Shown here: positions 17,008 to 26,672 of the stretch, in pieces
Numbering within the stretch: position 1 is the first letter of the stretch
Layout: every line of letters starts with the position of its first letter
Assembly (NCBI RefSeq): GCF_020404745.1
Contig: NZ_JAIZAP010000019.1
Location: forward strand, 1-64,000
Direction: 5' to 3'
Length of the DNA stretch: 64,000 nucleotides
Source of the DNA: Aquibacillus saliphilus
Lineage (GTDB): Bacteria; Bacillota; Bacilli; Bacillales; Amphibacillaceae
Position numbers and translations under genes: made by a program
The notes under the pieces: model-generated
What the model was told of the DNA's origin: nothing
The model's input: the letters and a program-made list of their open reading frames with translations, nothing else
Databases searched by the model: none

Positions 17008-18852
17008 TTAAATCGCGTTTGCACCACCACTAGTATCCTTTCCATGAAATTTCCCTCTAGCTCCATTACGGTCGATGAAGGGTCCTGTTAGTAACAGGCT
17101 CGCATCAAATGCAGAAGCAGTATGTCTTGGATCATTAAGCAATGGATAATTCCCACTTTTTAAAAGAGTTGGTGGAATTGATGAGCAGTTTTTTGCAAAC
17201 TTATTTTCTTCTTGGAGGATAATTGCATATTGCATTTGTTTTTGGATCTCTCTTGCCGTATTGCCCATTGGATAATGGTTTGTTTTTAGCAGTTTTTTAG
17301 CTAGCTTAATTGCTATTTGTAATTCGTTTGTGCCGCTTTTGTATTTGGAGCTTGGAATTAGAAACGATAGGCTACCAGCAATGATGATGAAAACTAGAAA
17401 TAGTGCTGTCGCTGTCGTCATGGACAGGAACACACTTAATAAAAATATTTCAGCAAAAAGAATAGCCATTAGGACTTTATGACATTTGAAAAATAAGACA
17501 ATGCTCCCAAAAATGGTGAAGAACGTAATTACCGAATATTGAATACCACGGCTCCATACGTCGAAGAAGACAAAATAAGTTAACAACCCCAGTGTTATGA
17601 GCACGAGTGAAAAGGAAAATAAATGATACGGAAGATATGGGCTGTTAACCTCTTTAAAGGGAGGTTGTTCTTCGACAAGCTGACGCCACTTTACAAAGTT
17701 CTGGTTAAATGTTTTTATCGATTTTCTTTTGTTAGGAGTTGCCATTGATTCGAGTAGAAAGTAAGCTCCGTCTTCATCCTGATTAGTAAAGAGCCAGTTT
17801 TTTAAGTATTGGTCGCTTTCGGCAAGTTTCGCTTGTGATCTTCTCCAGGTGAAGCGAAACGTATTTCCTGCATTTAGCTCCGACGGGACATCAGAAATAG
17901 AAATCAATCCGCGTTGGTGTAAGGAGAAAACGCCGGCAATGACGTCTTCTTCTGCCAGTTTTCCATCATTATCCACATATTTAACAAGCAATGGATCGGT
18001 CTTTTCCATCGAAGACAGAAGAGCCTCTTTCAGTGTTGTTCCTTTCTTTTTATTAGGACGAAAATAAAATAGTCCAAAACCAGCTAATAAAGTAAGTATC
18101 ATACTGATAACCACTAACCAGGTTTTGCTATTAAAGTTTTCCTCTATATTTTGATAACGCCACTGCAAGGAACTTTCTGAAACTAGTACGTTTTTTATAT
18201 TGGTTGCTTGATCCACTGGGCGGCTGGTTAACTCATTTGCTGGAAAAAGCAGTCTGAATGGATAGGACTCTGATTGTGACACGAGATCATGCTGGTAATG
18301 AATACGACCATCCGTTTTCTTTTGGCTTGGTTGTTTGTGACTATGAAAAAAGAAATGCGTATCATCAGATAGCTGATTTGAAGGTGTGTAAAGGTTCACC
18401 GTTACATTGTGTAAATCAGTCTGGGTTGTGTCGAAGAAAGAGTAGCTAAAATCAGCCATGTCATTATGTTTTGTTACTGCCCCGTCAATGGTATAACTAT
18501 ATATAATCTGTTTTGGTTGATAGTCTGAAACGAAATTGACGTGGTACTCTTCGTGATCTTTATCCACTTTTAATGGTTCTAGGTTTGCTGTTTTCACCTC
18601 TGCATTTTCAAGTCGGTCTGATGCCACGTATGCTTGGAAATTTTCTATATTTGATGCCATCTGCCGAGTTACCTTTTGATTGGAGTCATTAAATGTATAG
18701 CTGTATAGCTCCTTGACATGGATTGTTCCATCTTCGGCAATCTGCGCCTGAATATCTACATCATCGATCGTAAAGGAGTTATCTTTATTCGAACAGCTAA
18801 CTAGCGTAAATAGAATTGGAAGTAGAAAAAGAACGTAACCTATTTTCCACAA
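17008..18852 (-). CDS. DUF2207-family membrane protein
   Basis: 614 residues with the DUF2207 layout. A signal or lipobox-like N-terminus (LVSC, Cys20) is followed by an extracellular beta-rich domain (VDIQAQIAEDGTIHVKELY and so on) to about 240. A membrane helix lies at about 245-265 (LVVISMILTLLAGFGLFYF), a cytosolic domain at 275-400, and a cluster of membrane segments at 410-500. The C-terminus ends in a short Gly/Ser tail, far shorter than the long glycine-serine run usual in the family. Function is unknown. Confidence 0.8.
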   Translation of the reverse strand: MWKIGYVLFLLPILFTLVSCSNKDNSFTIDDVDIQAQIAEDGTIHVKELYSYTFNDSNQKVTRQMASNIENFQAYVASDRLENAEVKTANLEPLKVDKDHEEYHVNFVSDYQPKQIIYSYTIDGAVTKHNDMADFSYSFFDTTQTDLHNVTVNLYTPSNQLSDDTHFFFHSHKQPSQKKTDGRIHYQHDLVSQSESYPFRLLFPANELTSRPVDQATNIKNVLVSESSLQWRYQNIEENFNSKTWLVVISMILTLLAGFGLFYFRPNKKKGTTLKEALLSSMEKTDPLLVKYVDNDGKLAEEDVIAGVFSLHQRGLISISDVPSELNAGNTFRFTWRRSQAKLAESDQYLKNWLFTNQDEDGAYFLLESMATPNKRKSIKTFNQNFVKWRQLVEEQPPFKEVNSPYLPYHLFSFSLVLITLGLLTYFVFFDVWSRGIQYSVITFFTIFGSIVLFFKCHKVLMAILFAEIFLLSVFLSMTTATALFLVFIIIAGSLSFLIPSSKYKSGTNELQIAIKLAKKLLKTNHYPMGNTAREIQKQMQYAIILQEENKFAKNCSSIPPTLLKSGNYPLLNDPRHTASAFDASLLLTGPFIDRNGARGKFHGKDTSGGANAI

Positions 18853-19092
18853 TTTTAATCACCCTCTACAGATTCTAGGATGGATTTGGAATTGTTTTAA
18901 CTACTTGTCCAAACACATCTACTTTATATTTATGATGAGTAAACTAGTATCATGTGTAGTTTTTGAATTTAACCACGAGGTTCTCTAAGTGGAAAAAAGT
19001 ATCCCTAGGTATAATAGTCGATATGCTAGTCTACCCGATACAATTGACTGTAGGTAGCCAAAAAATACATTAAAATTTTGGAGGACTAGTGA

Positions 19093-19611
19093 ATGATAAA
19101 AGCTATTGGTTTATTTATTGTTACGCTTTTTTTAAGTGGCTGTTTTGGTGGAGACGATGGTATTTCTATTCCGCTTGGTGAAGATGGAGAAAGTATTTCT
19201 GTTGGTGGCAATGAAGAAGAAGGCTTTTCTTTTGAGGCTGAGAATGCGGATGGGGAGAACTTTTCGCTCAATTCATCAACTGAAATACCTGAAGAATTTC
19301 CAGCTGAGATTCCTCTTCCTGATGACTACGAATTAATCAATGCAATGAAAATGAGTGACAACGGCGATGAAGCGGTAACTGTTTCGTACCTAACTGAGAC
19401 ATTGTCAGTCGATGAGCTCGTTTTATTGTACAAAGGTTTTGTTGATGAGAGCGGGTATGAAAGCACTAGTGAAATGATAACAGATGGCTATAACACCTTG
19501 AGTATGCAAAATGAGAACGACGTGATTACTATCAACATTATTCCTGATGAAGATAAAAAGCAGGTAACGGTTACAATAAGCTACTTTAAATCGACGAAAA
19601 ACAAGGAATAG
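19093..19611 (+). CDS. Acidic lipoprotein, hypothetical
   Basis: 172 residues with a short signal peptide and lipobox LSGC (Cys17), followed by a very acidic Gly/Glu/Asp segment. A compact C-terminal domain (about 55-165) has PAEIPLPDDYELI and LVLLYKGFVDESGY, a pattern seen in small Gram-positive lipoproteins of unknown function. TTGGAGG precedes ATG 19093. It is monocistronic, with a 119-bp foldback repeat about 100 bp after the stop. Confidence 0.65.
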   Translation: MIKAIGLFIVTLFLSGCFGGDDGISIPLGEDGESISVGGNEEEGFSFEAENADGENFSLNSSTEIPEEFPAEIPLPDDYELINAMKMSDNGDEAVTVSYLTETLSVDELVLLYKGFVDESGYESTSEMITDGYNTLSMQNENDVITINIIPDEDKKQVTVTISYFKSTKNKE

Positions 19612-19712
19612 TTGCAGTTAGTTGAACTCAAAAAACATGAGGGAAATAGATAGTGGCCTGAAAAAATAAGATGTGAAAAGGGTGGAGTAGTCAATCGGAA
19701 TTGGTGCTCGGG

Positions 19713-19831
19713 TGTCTAGCTCCAGCGCCTATCCTCCTGAGGTCTTAAGTCGAGCATCTTTGTGACAAAAAGCAACACATAGAGGCTTGATTTAAGCTTG
19801 TCGAGGATAAGAAGGCGTCTGCGCTTTTCTT
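19713..19831 (+). repeat. 119-bp foldback repeat, copy 1
   Basis: Begins TGTCTAGCTCCAGCGCCT and ends GCGCTTTTCTT. Internal inverted arms beginning CTTAAGTC near 19743 are more degenerate than in copy 2. The terminal AGCGCCT can pair with AAGGCGTC/T. The rest of the 19612-20031 gap holds an AT-rich promoter-like stretch and no gene. Confidence 0.85.
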
Positions 19832-20031
19832 ATTTGAAAATTTTGGGTGAAAGTTTAATGCAAAATAACTAGATAAGTGTGTAGAATTGTCGGATAAGTG
19901 TAATATAATGTAAATATATAGTATAATAGTCACCAATTAACTTATTTCTGAATTTTTACAAAATTATGAATTTTATACAATACACTTCATAGATTTACCC
20001 TTTAGTTGGAATTTTATGTAGGAGGAAGAGT

Positions 20032-20748
20032 ATGGCGAGTGAGCAGATATTACTTGTTGATGATGATAAAGATATGCGAGACCTTTTGGAACTTTTTTTG
20101 AAAAAGAATGGTTTTACTGTTTTTGCAACGTGGGACGGGATTGAGGCAATCGATATCGTCGATAAAAATGAAATTGATCTGATTATTTTAGATATAATGA
20201 TGCCTAATCTAGATGGCTTTGAGTTGTGCCAAATCATTCGAAAAAAAACAGAGGTACCAATCCTGTTTTTTAGTTCAAAGAATGAAGATATCGATGAAAT
20301 AGTGGGTCTTGGAATTGGTGGAGACGACTACATACCTAAAACGACTAGCATGCCTGTAATTGTTGCGAAGGTAAAAGCACATTTACGTAGAGCCCGTGTA
20401 CACCAACACGAGCGACCATTTTCTAAACTGTCAGAACATGAAATTATCTACCCTGGTTTAGTAATTAAGTTAGAAAGTGCACAGGTTTTTGTAAACGGTT
20501 TTGAAGTGAAATTGTCTGCAAAAGAATACCATTTATTGTGCTTAATGGCACGTAACCCTGGGCGTGTATATAATGTGGAGCAATTGTTTGACTTAATTTG
20601 GGATGAAAATAGTCTAGGAGATTATCGTACGGTAATGGTCCATATTAGCAATATTCGAAAAAAAATTGAGATAAGTCCAGAAAATCCCAAGTATCTACAA
20701 ACACTGCGTGGAATCGGTTACAAATTTAATGGACTTTTAGATCAGTAG
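20032..20748 (+). CDS. OmpR-family response regulator
   Basis: 238 residues. The receiver domain has acidic residues Asp10-Asp12 (VDDDKD), phospho-acceptor Asp54 (IILDIMMP) and Lys103 (IPKT). The C-terminal winged helix spans about 130-235 (LSAKEYHLLCLMARNPGRVY, then IRKKIE and GIGYKF). It is presumably the partner of the large histidine kinase that starts 245 bp downstream, with only a small convergent gene between them. AGGAGG precedes the ATG. Its 3' end overlaps the SinI-like gene by 23 bp on the opposite strand. Confidence 0.92.
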   Translation: MASEQILLVDDDKDMRDLLELFLKKNGFTVFATWDGIEAIDIVDKNEIDLIILDIMMPNLDGFELCQIIRKKTEVPILFFSSKNEDIDEIVGLGIGGDDYIPKTTSMPVIVAKVKAHLRRARVHQHERPFSKLSEHEIIYPGLVIKLESAQVFVNGFEVKLSAKEYHLLCLMARNPGRVYNVEQLFDLIWDENSLGDYRTVMVHISNIRKKIEISPENPKYLQTLRGIGYKFNGLLDQ

Positions 20749-20893
20749 ATTTCTTTTTTAGTTCTTTTTGCTCTAGAAAACGACGTACTTCAGTAGTAGT
20801 TAATCCAGCTTTTTTTGCCAACAACATTAAATCTAGCCAATCCTCATCATAATGGCGGTGAGGATTAGTTGAATTTTTATTACTCAATTTCAT
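20726..20893 (-). CDS. SinI-type anti-repressor family protein
   Basis: 55 residues from ATG 20893 (AGGAG about 10 bases upstream). The segment DEDWLDLMLLAKKAG, then LTTTEVRRFLEQ matches the SinI dimerisation domain that in Bacillus subtilis binds and inactivates the biofilm repressor SinR. The tail is basic (KELKKKSTDLK). The frame is open 12 codons further upstream but without support. No sinR is nearby, so the target would be encoded elsewhere. It lies antisense to the end of the response-regulator gene. Confidence 0.75.
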   Translation of the reverse strand: MKLSNKNSTNPHRHYDEDWLDLMLLAKKAGLTTTEVRRFLEQKELKKKSTDLKVH

Positions 20894-20993
20894 TCCCCCT
20901 TGTCTCCTATCCCAATCATAGCCGATCAACTTAAAGTCGAGTTAAAGTTTTGTTAAATTTCACATTAAATTTAAATAAGAAGAGGGTGATTCT

Positions 20994-23900
20994 TTGCTTA
21001 AGTTACCAGGTTATCAAGTAGTAGATAAGCTGATTGAAAATAAATTATGGACACTGTATAAGGCTTACTCAATAAGCGATCAGAAAGTAGTAGGTATTAA
21101 GAAAATAAACAAAGATACAAAACGACCCCAAAATCATGCTGAAGTTGTCCATGATTTCCATGTTACAAAAGAATTGGCAAGTAACTTTGTGCTTCAACCG
21201 ATAAAACTGGAGAGATACGGGAATCAGATCTATTTAGTGACGGAATTGTTTACTGGGGTAACTTTAGCAGATTTGCTAAAGCAATCGAGTTTACATGTAA
21301 AGGACTTTTTAAAGGTAGCAATTCGAATTTCTAGTATTGTATCGATGCTACATCAAGCACATGTTATCCATAAATCCCTTCAACCTCAGAATATTCTCCT
21401 AAATCATAAAATGGATGACGTTAAATTAACAGGATTCCATCAATCTACGCATCTTTCAACAGAGACACAATATCCAAATGAAAGTCCTTTTCAGTTAAAA
21501 GAACGTGTTTTTTACATGGCACCAGAACAGACAGGCCGGATGAATAGATTTCTGGATAATCGAGCTGATCTCTATTCGTTGGGAGTTATTTTCTATCAAC
21601 TTGTAACAGGAAGGCTGCCATTTCAAGCTGAGCACCCTGCTGAGGTAATTCATGCCCATTTAGCTAGAGTACCAATCGCTCCTAGCGAGATAGATGACAA
21701 CATTCCAACAACTATTTCAACTATAATTATGACACTTTTAGAGAAAATGCCAGAATCTCGGTATCAAAGTGCTGGGGGCTTAAAGGAAGATCTAGATACA
21801 TGTTTACGTCAGGTTAACGAGTTTGGAGAGATTAGTCCATTTAAGTTAAAAGAAAAAGACACTGTAAGATTCGATGAAAGAGCAAGTAGGTTATATGGTA
21901 GAGAAACAGAAGTTAATCAACTAATCGAACAATTTGACCGTGTTAGAAATAACGGATCGGAGTGCTTATTTGTAAATGGTCCTTCAGGTATAGGCAAGAC
22001 AGCGCTCATAAATGAACTACATAAACCATTAGTTCGTGAAAAAGGGTATTTTGTTTCCGGTAAGTTTGTACAGTTAGAGAAAGAAATACCGTACGCCCCG
22101 ATAATTCAAGCGTTTCAAGGGTTGATGAGACATATTATGTCTGAAGGCGAAGAGAGTGTTGAAAAATGGGGTCGAATGGTTAAACAGGAGTTAGCTCCTT
22201 ATTCGGCAGTAATTGCTAATTTTATTCCCGAAGTGAAATGGTTAATTGGTCCTCAAGCTGAGGTGCCTGAGTTACCACCTGGTGGCGTACATAATCGGTT
22301 TAGACAAGCCATTAGAAAATTTGTCGGCATCTTTGCAAAAGAGGAACATCCCCTCGTTTTGTTTCTTGATGACTTGCAGTGGGCGGATGATGCTAGTCTT
22401 GATTTAATTGAACACTTGGTAACAACCACAGACAAACAACATTTACTTGTTATTGGCTCCTATCGTGACAACGAAATCTATCTTGGTCATCCCCTTGAAT
22501 TAATGTTGAAAAACTTAAAGTCAAAAGAAGTAGCAGTTTCTCATATTCAAGTTGATCATTTGAGTAATCAACACATAGGTGAGTGGATTAAAGAGACGCT
22601 GTCTATTAAAGAATCAGAAGCGGTATTTTTAGAGGATCTCATTTTTCGGATAACACAAGGAAATCCATTTTTTATTACACAAGTATTTCAGTCACTTCAA
22701 CATGAGGGGATTATTTCTTATGACTCGGTTGAAGAAAAATGGAACCTTCATATAGAATCTTTAAAACAGATTCCTATTAATGAAACAATCATTGATTTTA
22801 TATTAAAAAGAATTAATAGATTGCCTGAAGAAACAATCGTTACACTGCAACTTGCTTCGTGTTTTGGTAATCGGTTTGACCTTAGCTCGCTAGCAAGAAT
22901 TACCGGAAAAAGCTATCATCAACTAGCTGTAAATCTATGGCAAGGGTTAGAGGAAGGGTTAATTGTTCCGCTAGATGCAAGTTACAAATGGGTCTATCCA
23001 AATGAAAACTTGACCCTCTTGGATGAACATCCGCCAATCTATTATTTTTTACATGACAAGGTTCAACAAGCCTTTTATATGCGTTTATCTACCAAGGACC
23101 GGGGAGAAAATCATTTGCAGATCGGTTTGGAACTTTTAAAGCATTATGATAGCCAAGAAATTGAGGAACATATTTTTGATTTTGTTAACCATTTGAACTA
23201 TAGCCGGCACCTGTTACCTAACCAAAAAAAGCTTGAACTAGTTAAATGGAATTACTTAGCGGGAGAAAGGGCGAAAAATAGAGCGGCAAAGGAGTCAGCA
23301 CTACATTTTTTTACAATAGGAAAAGAGCTACTACCAGAAGCGAAATGGGATAAAGTCCATTATGATGCAACATTTAAAATTATGATTGGACTTGGAGAGT
23401 CACAATATTTGAACCATCTATTTGAAGAAGCGGAAGCGACATTTGATGAAACACTTGGACATGCGAACTCAAATCTTGAAAAGCTACGTATTTATGATTT
23501 GAAAATTATGTTATATACCCACATTCATCAGGTTGAAAAAGCAACAGAGGCTGGACTTGACGGATTAAGCCTATTCAATTGGAATTTCAAACGAAACCCA
23601 AACAAGCTGGATATTGCAAAAGAATATATGCTGACGCAAATTGCGCTTAAGCAGAAGAAGAATGTGGATTTACTAAAACTCCCTACGGTAAAAGATAAGG
23701 ATTTAAAGTTAATTATGCGAACTTTAATTAATACAAATGCACCAACGTATCATTTCAATCAAAACCTAGCAACGATCTTAATGTTACGGGCACTCAGGTT
23801 GACTCTTAGGCATGGGGATATGGATATAACTGCTCTTGTTTACAATAATTATGCGCTGACATTGAGTGCAGGATTTAATGATTATGATGTCAGTTATCAA

Positions 23901-26171
23901 TTTGGCAAACTAGCAATTGAGCATGTTGAAAAATATCAGGATAATAGCTTAAAGGCAAGAGTATATTTTGTATTTGCTAGCTTTGTAAATCATTGGAAAA
24001 AGCACATTAGTTATAATCTTGAGTATTTAGAACGATCGCAGAAGTTATGTATTGAGTCGGGTAACCTTCACCTTGCAGGCGCAAGTAGTGCATTTATCGG
24101 TTTGATTCTTTTTATTAAAGGAGAAAATTTAGAAGATGTATCAGATGGAATTAAACGCCAAATTGATTTTGCAAATCAAAATGAATACGCACTATCCAAT
24201 GATTTTCTCGGTGAAGTAATCAACTGGATTGAAGTTTTAGCTGATAAAGATAAAAAGGTGATCTGGAACTTTCCAACATTTACTGACGACCCATCCGCCG
24301 TTATTATTCACTATACAATTAGACTGCAAATGACTTATTTGTTTAAGAATGAAGAACAAGCGTTGACTATTATGGAGAAACTAGAATCGCTAGTTGACGA
24401 CATACTCATTCTTGTGATTGCACCTGACTACTATTTTTATCATGCATTGTGGTTGGCAAAATTTATGCAAAAAGGATCGCTATCAATCAACCAAGGAAAA
24501 GCGAAAATCAAAAAAAAGCTTGCCAAATTGGAAAATTGGGCAAATCATTCGCCAACTAACTATTTGCATAAGTATTTACTAGTAAAAGGTGAATTGGCAC
24601 GTGTTGAAGGAAATAACGAGGCGATTCACCTATACAACAGGGCCATTCGTTTGGCGGAAGAGAATGGTTACATGCAGGATGCAGCACTAGCGAGTGAGTG
24701 TGCAGCAAACTATTACCTAGATAAAAACTTACCAAAATCAGCTAAGACCTATTTGGTCGATGCCTATCATAGCTACCGGTTTTGGGGAGCAAAACGGATT
24801 GCTTATGATATTAGTCAAAAGCATCCAGAACTCCTCGGAGAATCTAACCAAGAAACGGCAGCAACGATTGAAATGGAAAACCAATCATTAGATATTAATA
24901 CTATTTTCGAGGCAGCTGGGGTTATTTCTGGAGAGATAATCTTAACTAAGTTGCTTAAGAAGTTAATGCATATTGTGCTAACAAGTGCTGGAGGGGAGCA
25001 TGCTCATCTTTTCCTAACAAGAGACGGGGGACTTCAACTCGCTGCATCAAGTTATATGAACGGGGATGTGCTAGTTCATGAGAACAACGAACAGTCTAGT
25101 GACCTAAGGAATTATTCTGAACCACTTGTTCATTATGTTGCTCATACGAAAGAAGCAATTGTGTTAGCTGATGCGGCGAGAAAAGGTGTGTTTACAGAGG
25201 ATCGATATATTAGTGAGAAACTGGCTAAATCAGTACTTTGTCTGCCGATAATCTACCAGCAAAATGTAACTGGGGTATTATACTTAGAGAACAATCAGGC
25301 CACTGATGTATTTACAAACGATAGTATTGCCCTTCTTACCATGTTAGCATCACAAGCAGCAACATCGATTGAGAATGCCTATTTATATGCCAATTTAGAA
25401 GATAAAATAAGTAGTCGAACAATGATGTTAAATGAGGCAAATCGAAATCTTACCGAAGTGAATAAGTCGCTGTTTGAATCGGAACAGCTAAGAAGTAAGT
25501 TACTATCCAATATTTCCCATGATCTACGTTCGCCAATTGCGACTATACAAGGATATGTTGATGCTATCTTAAATGGATTAGTCGATAACTCTGAGCAGCA
25601 AATGAATTATATACATGTGATTAAACGGCGAATCACATTATTAAATAATCTTGTTCAAGATTTATTTGATTTAGCTCAGTTGGAATCTGGAAATACTTCT
25701 TTTTCAATGGAAATTGTACCAGTTGATCAGTTGTTCAACCAGTTATGCAGCCAATTTGAATTAGAAATAAATAAAGCCGGTCTAAATTACCAGTTCGAAA
25801 TTGACCCCTATAGTGAAGAAGACTTTCCAGTGGTCGAAGTAGATATTCAACGGATTGAGCAAGTGTTGGATAATTTAGTATCAAATGCAATAAAAAATTC
25901 CGAAAAAGGTACAATCCAAATTAGCTTGTCATTAGAAAATACTAGTGAAGCGATATTTTCAGTGGAAGACCAAGGTAGTGGAATTAAAGCATCTGAGATC
26001 GCTTATGTATTTGATCGTTTTTATACGAACTATAATCAAAAAAAACAACAAGGGCATGGGTTAGGACTATCAATAGTTAAGGAAATTATCGAAGCCCATA
26101 ACGGAAAAATTTGGGTTAATAGTAAAGAAGGATCCGGAGCTACATTTAGTTTTTCGCTAAAAGTATTTTAA
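20994..26171 (+). CDS. Giant hybrid sensor: pseudokinase, AAA ATPase, GAF, histidine kinase
   Basis: 1725 residues, no membrane segment, TTG start after AGAGGGTG. Residues 1-275 form a Ser/Thr-kinase fold with Lys36 kept, but the catalytic loop is HKSLQPQN (126-133) instead of HRDxKPxN and the DFG motif is GFH (147-149), so the two catalytic aspartates are missing. Next come an AAA-type ATPase with Walker A GPSGIGKT (329-336) and Walker B LVLFLDDLQWAD (about 453-465), a helical TPR-like region (about 770-1280), a GAF domain (about 1315-1465), and a histidine kinase with His1509 (SHDLRSP), N-box DNLVSNAIKNSEKG and VEDQGSGI/GHGLGLSIVKE. This architecture is known from cyanobacteria, myxobacteria and some Firmicutes. 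The input signal is unknown. The partner is probably the regulator at 20032. Confidence 0.92.
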   Translation: MLKLPGYQVVDKLIENKLWTLYKAYSISDQKVVGIKKINKDTKRPQNHAEVVHDFHVTKELASNFVLQPIKLERYGNQIYLVTELFTGVTLADLLKQSSLHVKDFLKVAIRISSIVSMLHQAHVIHKSLQPQNILLNHKMDDVKLTGFHQSTHLSTETQYPNESPFQLKERVFYMAPEQTGRMNRFLDNRADLYSLGVIFYQLVTGRLPFQAEHPAEVIHAHLARVPIAPSEIDDNIPTTISTIIMTLLEKMPESRYQSAGGLKEDLDTCLRQVNEFGEISPFKLKEKDTVRFDERASRLYGRETEVNQLIEQFDRVRNNGSECLFVNGPSGIGKTALINELHKPLVREKGYFVSGKFVQLEKEIPYAPIIQAFQGLMRHIMSEGEESVEKWGRMVKQELAPYSAVIANFIPEVKWLIGPQAEVPELPPGGVHNRFRQAIRKFVGIFAKEEHPLVLFLDDLQWADDASLDLIEHLVTTTDKQHLLVIGSYRDNEIYLGHPLELMLKNLKSKEVAVSHIQVDHLSNQHIGEWIKETLSIKESEAVFLEDLIFRITQGNPFFITQVFQSLQHEGIISYDSVEEKWNLHIESLKQIPINETIIDFILKRINRLPEETIVTLQLASCFGNRFDLSSLARITGKSYHQLAVNLWQGLEEGLIVPLDASYKWVYPNENLTLLDEHPPIYYFLHDKVQQAFYMRLSTKDRGENHLQIGLELLKHYDSQEIEEHIFDFVNHLNYSRHLLPNQKKLELVKWNYLAGERAKNRAAKESALHFFTIGKELLPEAKWDKVHYDATFKIMIGLGESQYLNHLFEEAEATFDETLGHANSNLEKLRIYDLKIMLYTHIHQVEKATEAGLDGLSLFNWNFKRNPNKLDIAKEYMLTQIALKQKKNVDLLKLPTVKDKDLKLIMRTLINTNAPTYHFNQNLATILMLRALRLTLRHGDMDITALVYNNYALTLSAGFNDYDVSYQFGKLAIEHVEKYQDNSLKARVYFVFASFVNHWKKHISYNLEYLERSQKLCIESGNLHLAGASSAFIGLILFIKGENLEDVSDGIKRQIDFANQNEYALSNDFLGEVINWIEVLADKDKKVIWNFPTFTDDPSAVIIHYTIRLQMTYLFKNEEQALTIMEKLESLVDDILILVIAPDYYFYHALWLAKFMQKGSLSINQGKAKIKKKLAKLENWANHSPTNYLHKYLLVKGELARVEGNNEAIHLYNRAIRLAEENGYMQDAALASECAANYYLDKNLPKSAKTYLVDAYHSYRFWGAKRIAYDISQKHPELLGESNQETAATIEMENQSLDINTIFEAAGVISGEIILTKLLKKLMHIVLTSAGGEHAHLFLTRDGGLQLAASSYMNGDVLVHENNEQSSDLRNYSEPLVHYVAHTKEAIVLADAARKGVFTEDRYISEKLAKSVLCLPIIYQQNVTGVLYLENNQATDVFTNDSIALLTMLASQAATSIENAYLYANLEDKISSRTMMLNEANRNLTEVNKSLFESEQLRSKLLSNISHDLRSPIATIQGYVDAILNGLVDNSEQQMNYIHVIKRRITLLNNLVQDLFDLAQLESGNTSFSMEIVPVDQLFNQLCSQFELEINKAGLNYQFEIDPYSEEDFPVVEVDIQRIEQVLDNLVSNAIKNSEKGTIQISLSLENTSEAIFSVEDQGSGIKASEIAYVFDRFYTNYNQKKQQGHGLGLSIVKEIIEAHNGKIWVNSKEGSGATFSFSLKVF

Positions 26172-26272
26172 CCGTGCGATGGGGCTGTAGGCTAAAGGGG
26201 AGTTTAATTAAGGAATGTTTAGCAGGATTTTTAAAAACTTTTTAAAAAAGAAAGAATTATCTAAATAATCTG

Positions 26273-26301
26273 TTGACACTTTGGATATAATCCATTAGAA
26301 T
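26273..26301 (+). promoter_or_regulatory. Sigma-A promoter of the met operon
   Basis: TTGACA (26273-26278) and TAGAAT (26296-26301), exact 17-bp spacer, about 75 bp before the SAM riboswitch. Confidence 0.75.
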
Positions 26302-26374
26302 TACACTAGTCTTTCAGAAAGATAATTAACTATTTAATTTATAGCTATAATTGTTTGATAATTTAATAAATAAA

Positions 26375-26493
26375 TCTCTTATAAAGAGTGGCAGAGGGAC
26401 AGGCCCTGTGAAGCCCGGCAACCGTTTTTACTTATGTGAAAAAAGGTGCTAATTCCTGCAAAGCAACTAAGTTGTTTTGAAAGATGAGAGAGG
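26375..26493 (+). ncRNA. SAM-I riboswitch (S-box)
   Basis: All conserved S-box blocks are present in order: CTTATAAAGAGTGGCAGAG, GGGACAGGCCCTGTGAAGCC, CGGCAACC, GGTGCTAATTCCTGCAA and AAAGATGAGAG closing P1. Bound S-adenosylmethionine favours the terminator just downstream and shuts off methionine import. Confidence 0.97.
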
Positions 26494-26516
26494 ATAATTT
26501 GTCTTTTTTAATTGAT

Positions 26517-26549
26517 AAAGCCTCTCCATTTTTACGGAGAGGCTTTTTA
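26517..26549 (+). terminator. Riboswitch-controlled terminator
   Basis: AAAGCCTCTCC (26517-26527) pairs with GGAGAGGCTTT (26536-26546), followed by a T-run. It is the expression platform of the S-box. Confidence 0.93.
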
Positions 26550-26672
26550 TTTTATTCATCTATCCTAAGGGGGTGTAATAAGCGTAAGGGTCAAGGCGAT
26601 TAGCAATTATTTGTATTTATCCTATTTGTAAATGAAACAGATAAAAAATAAAACAGTAGAGGGAGATAAATA

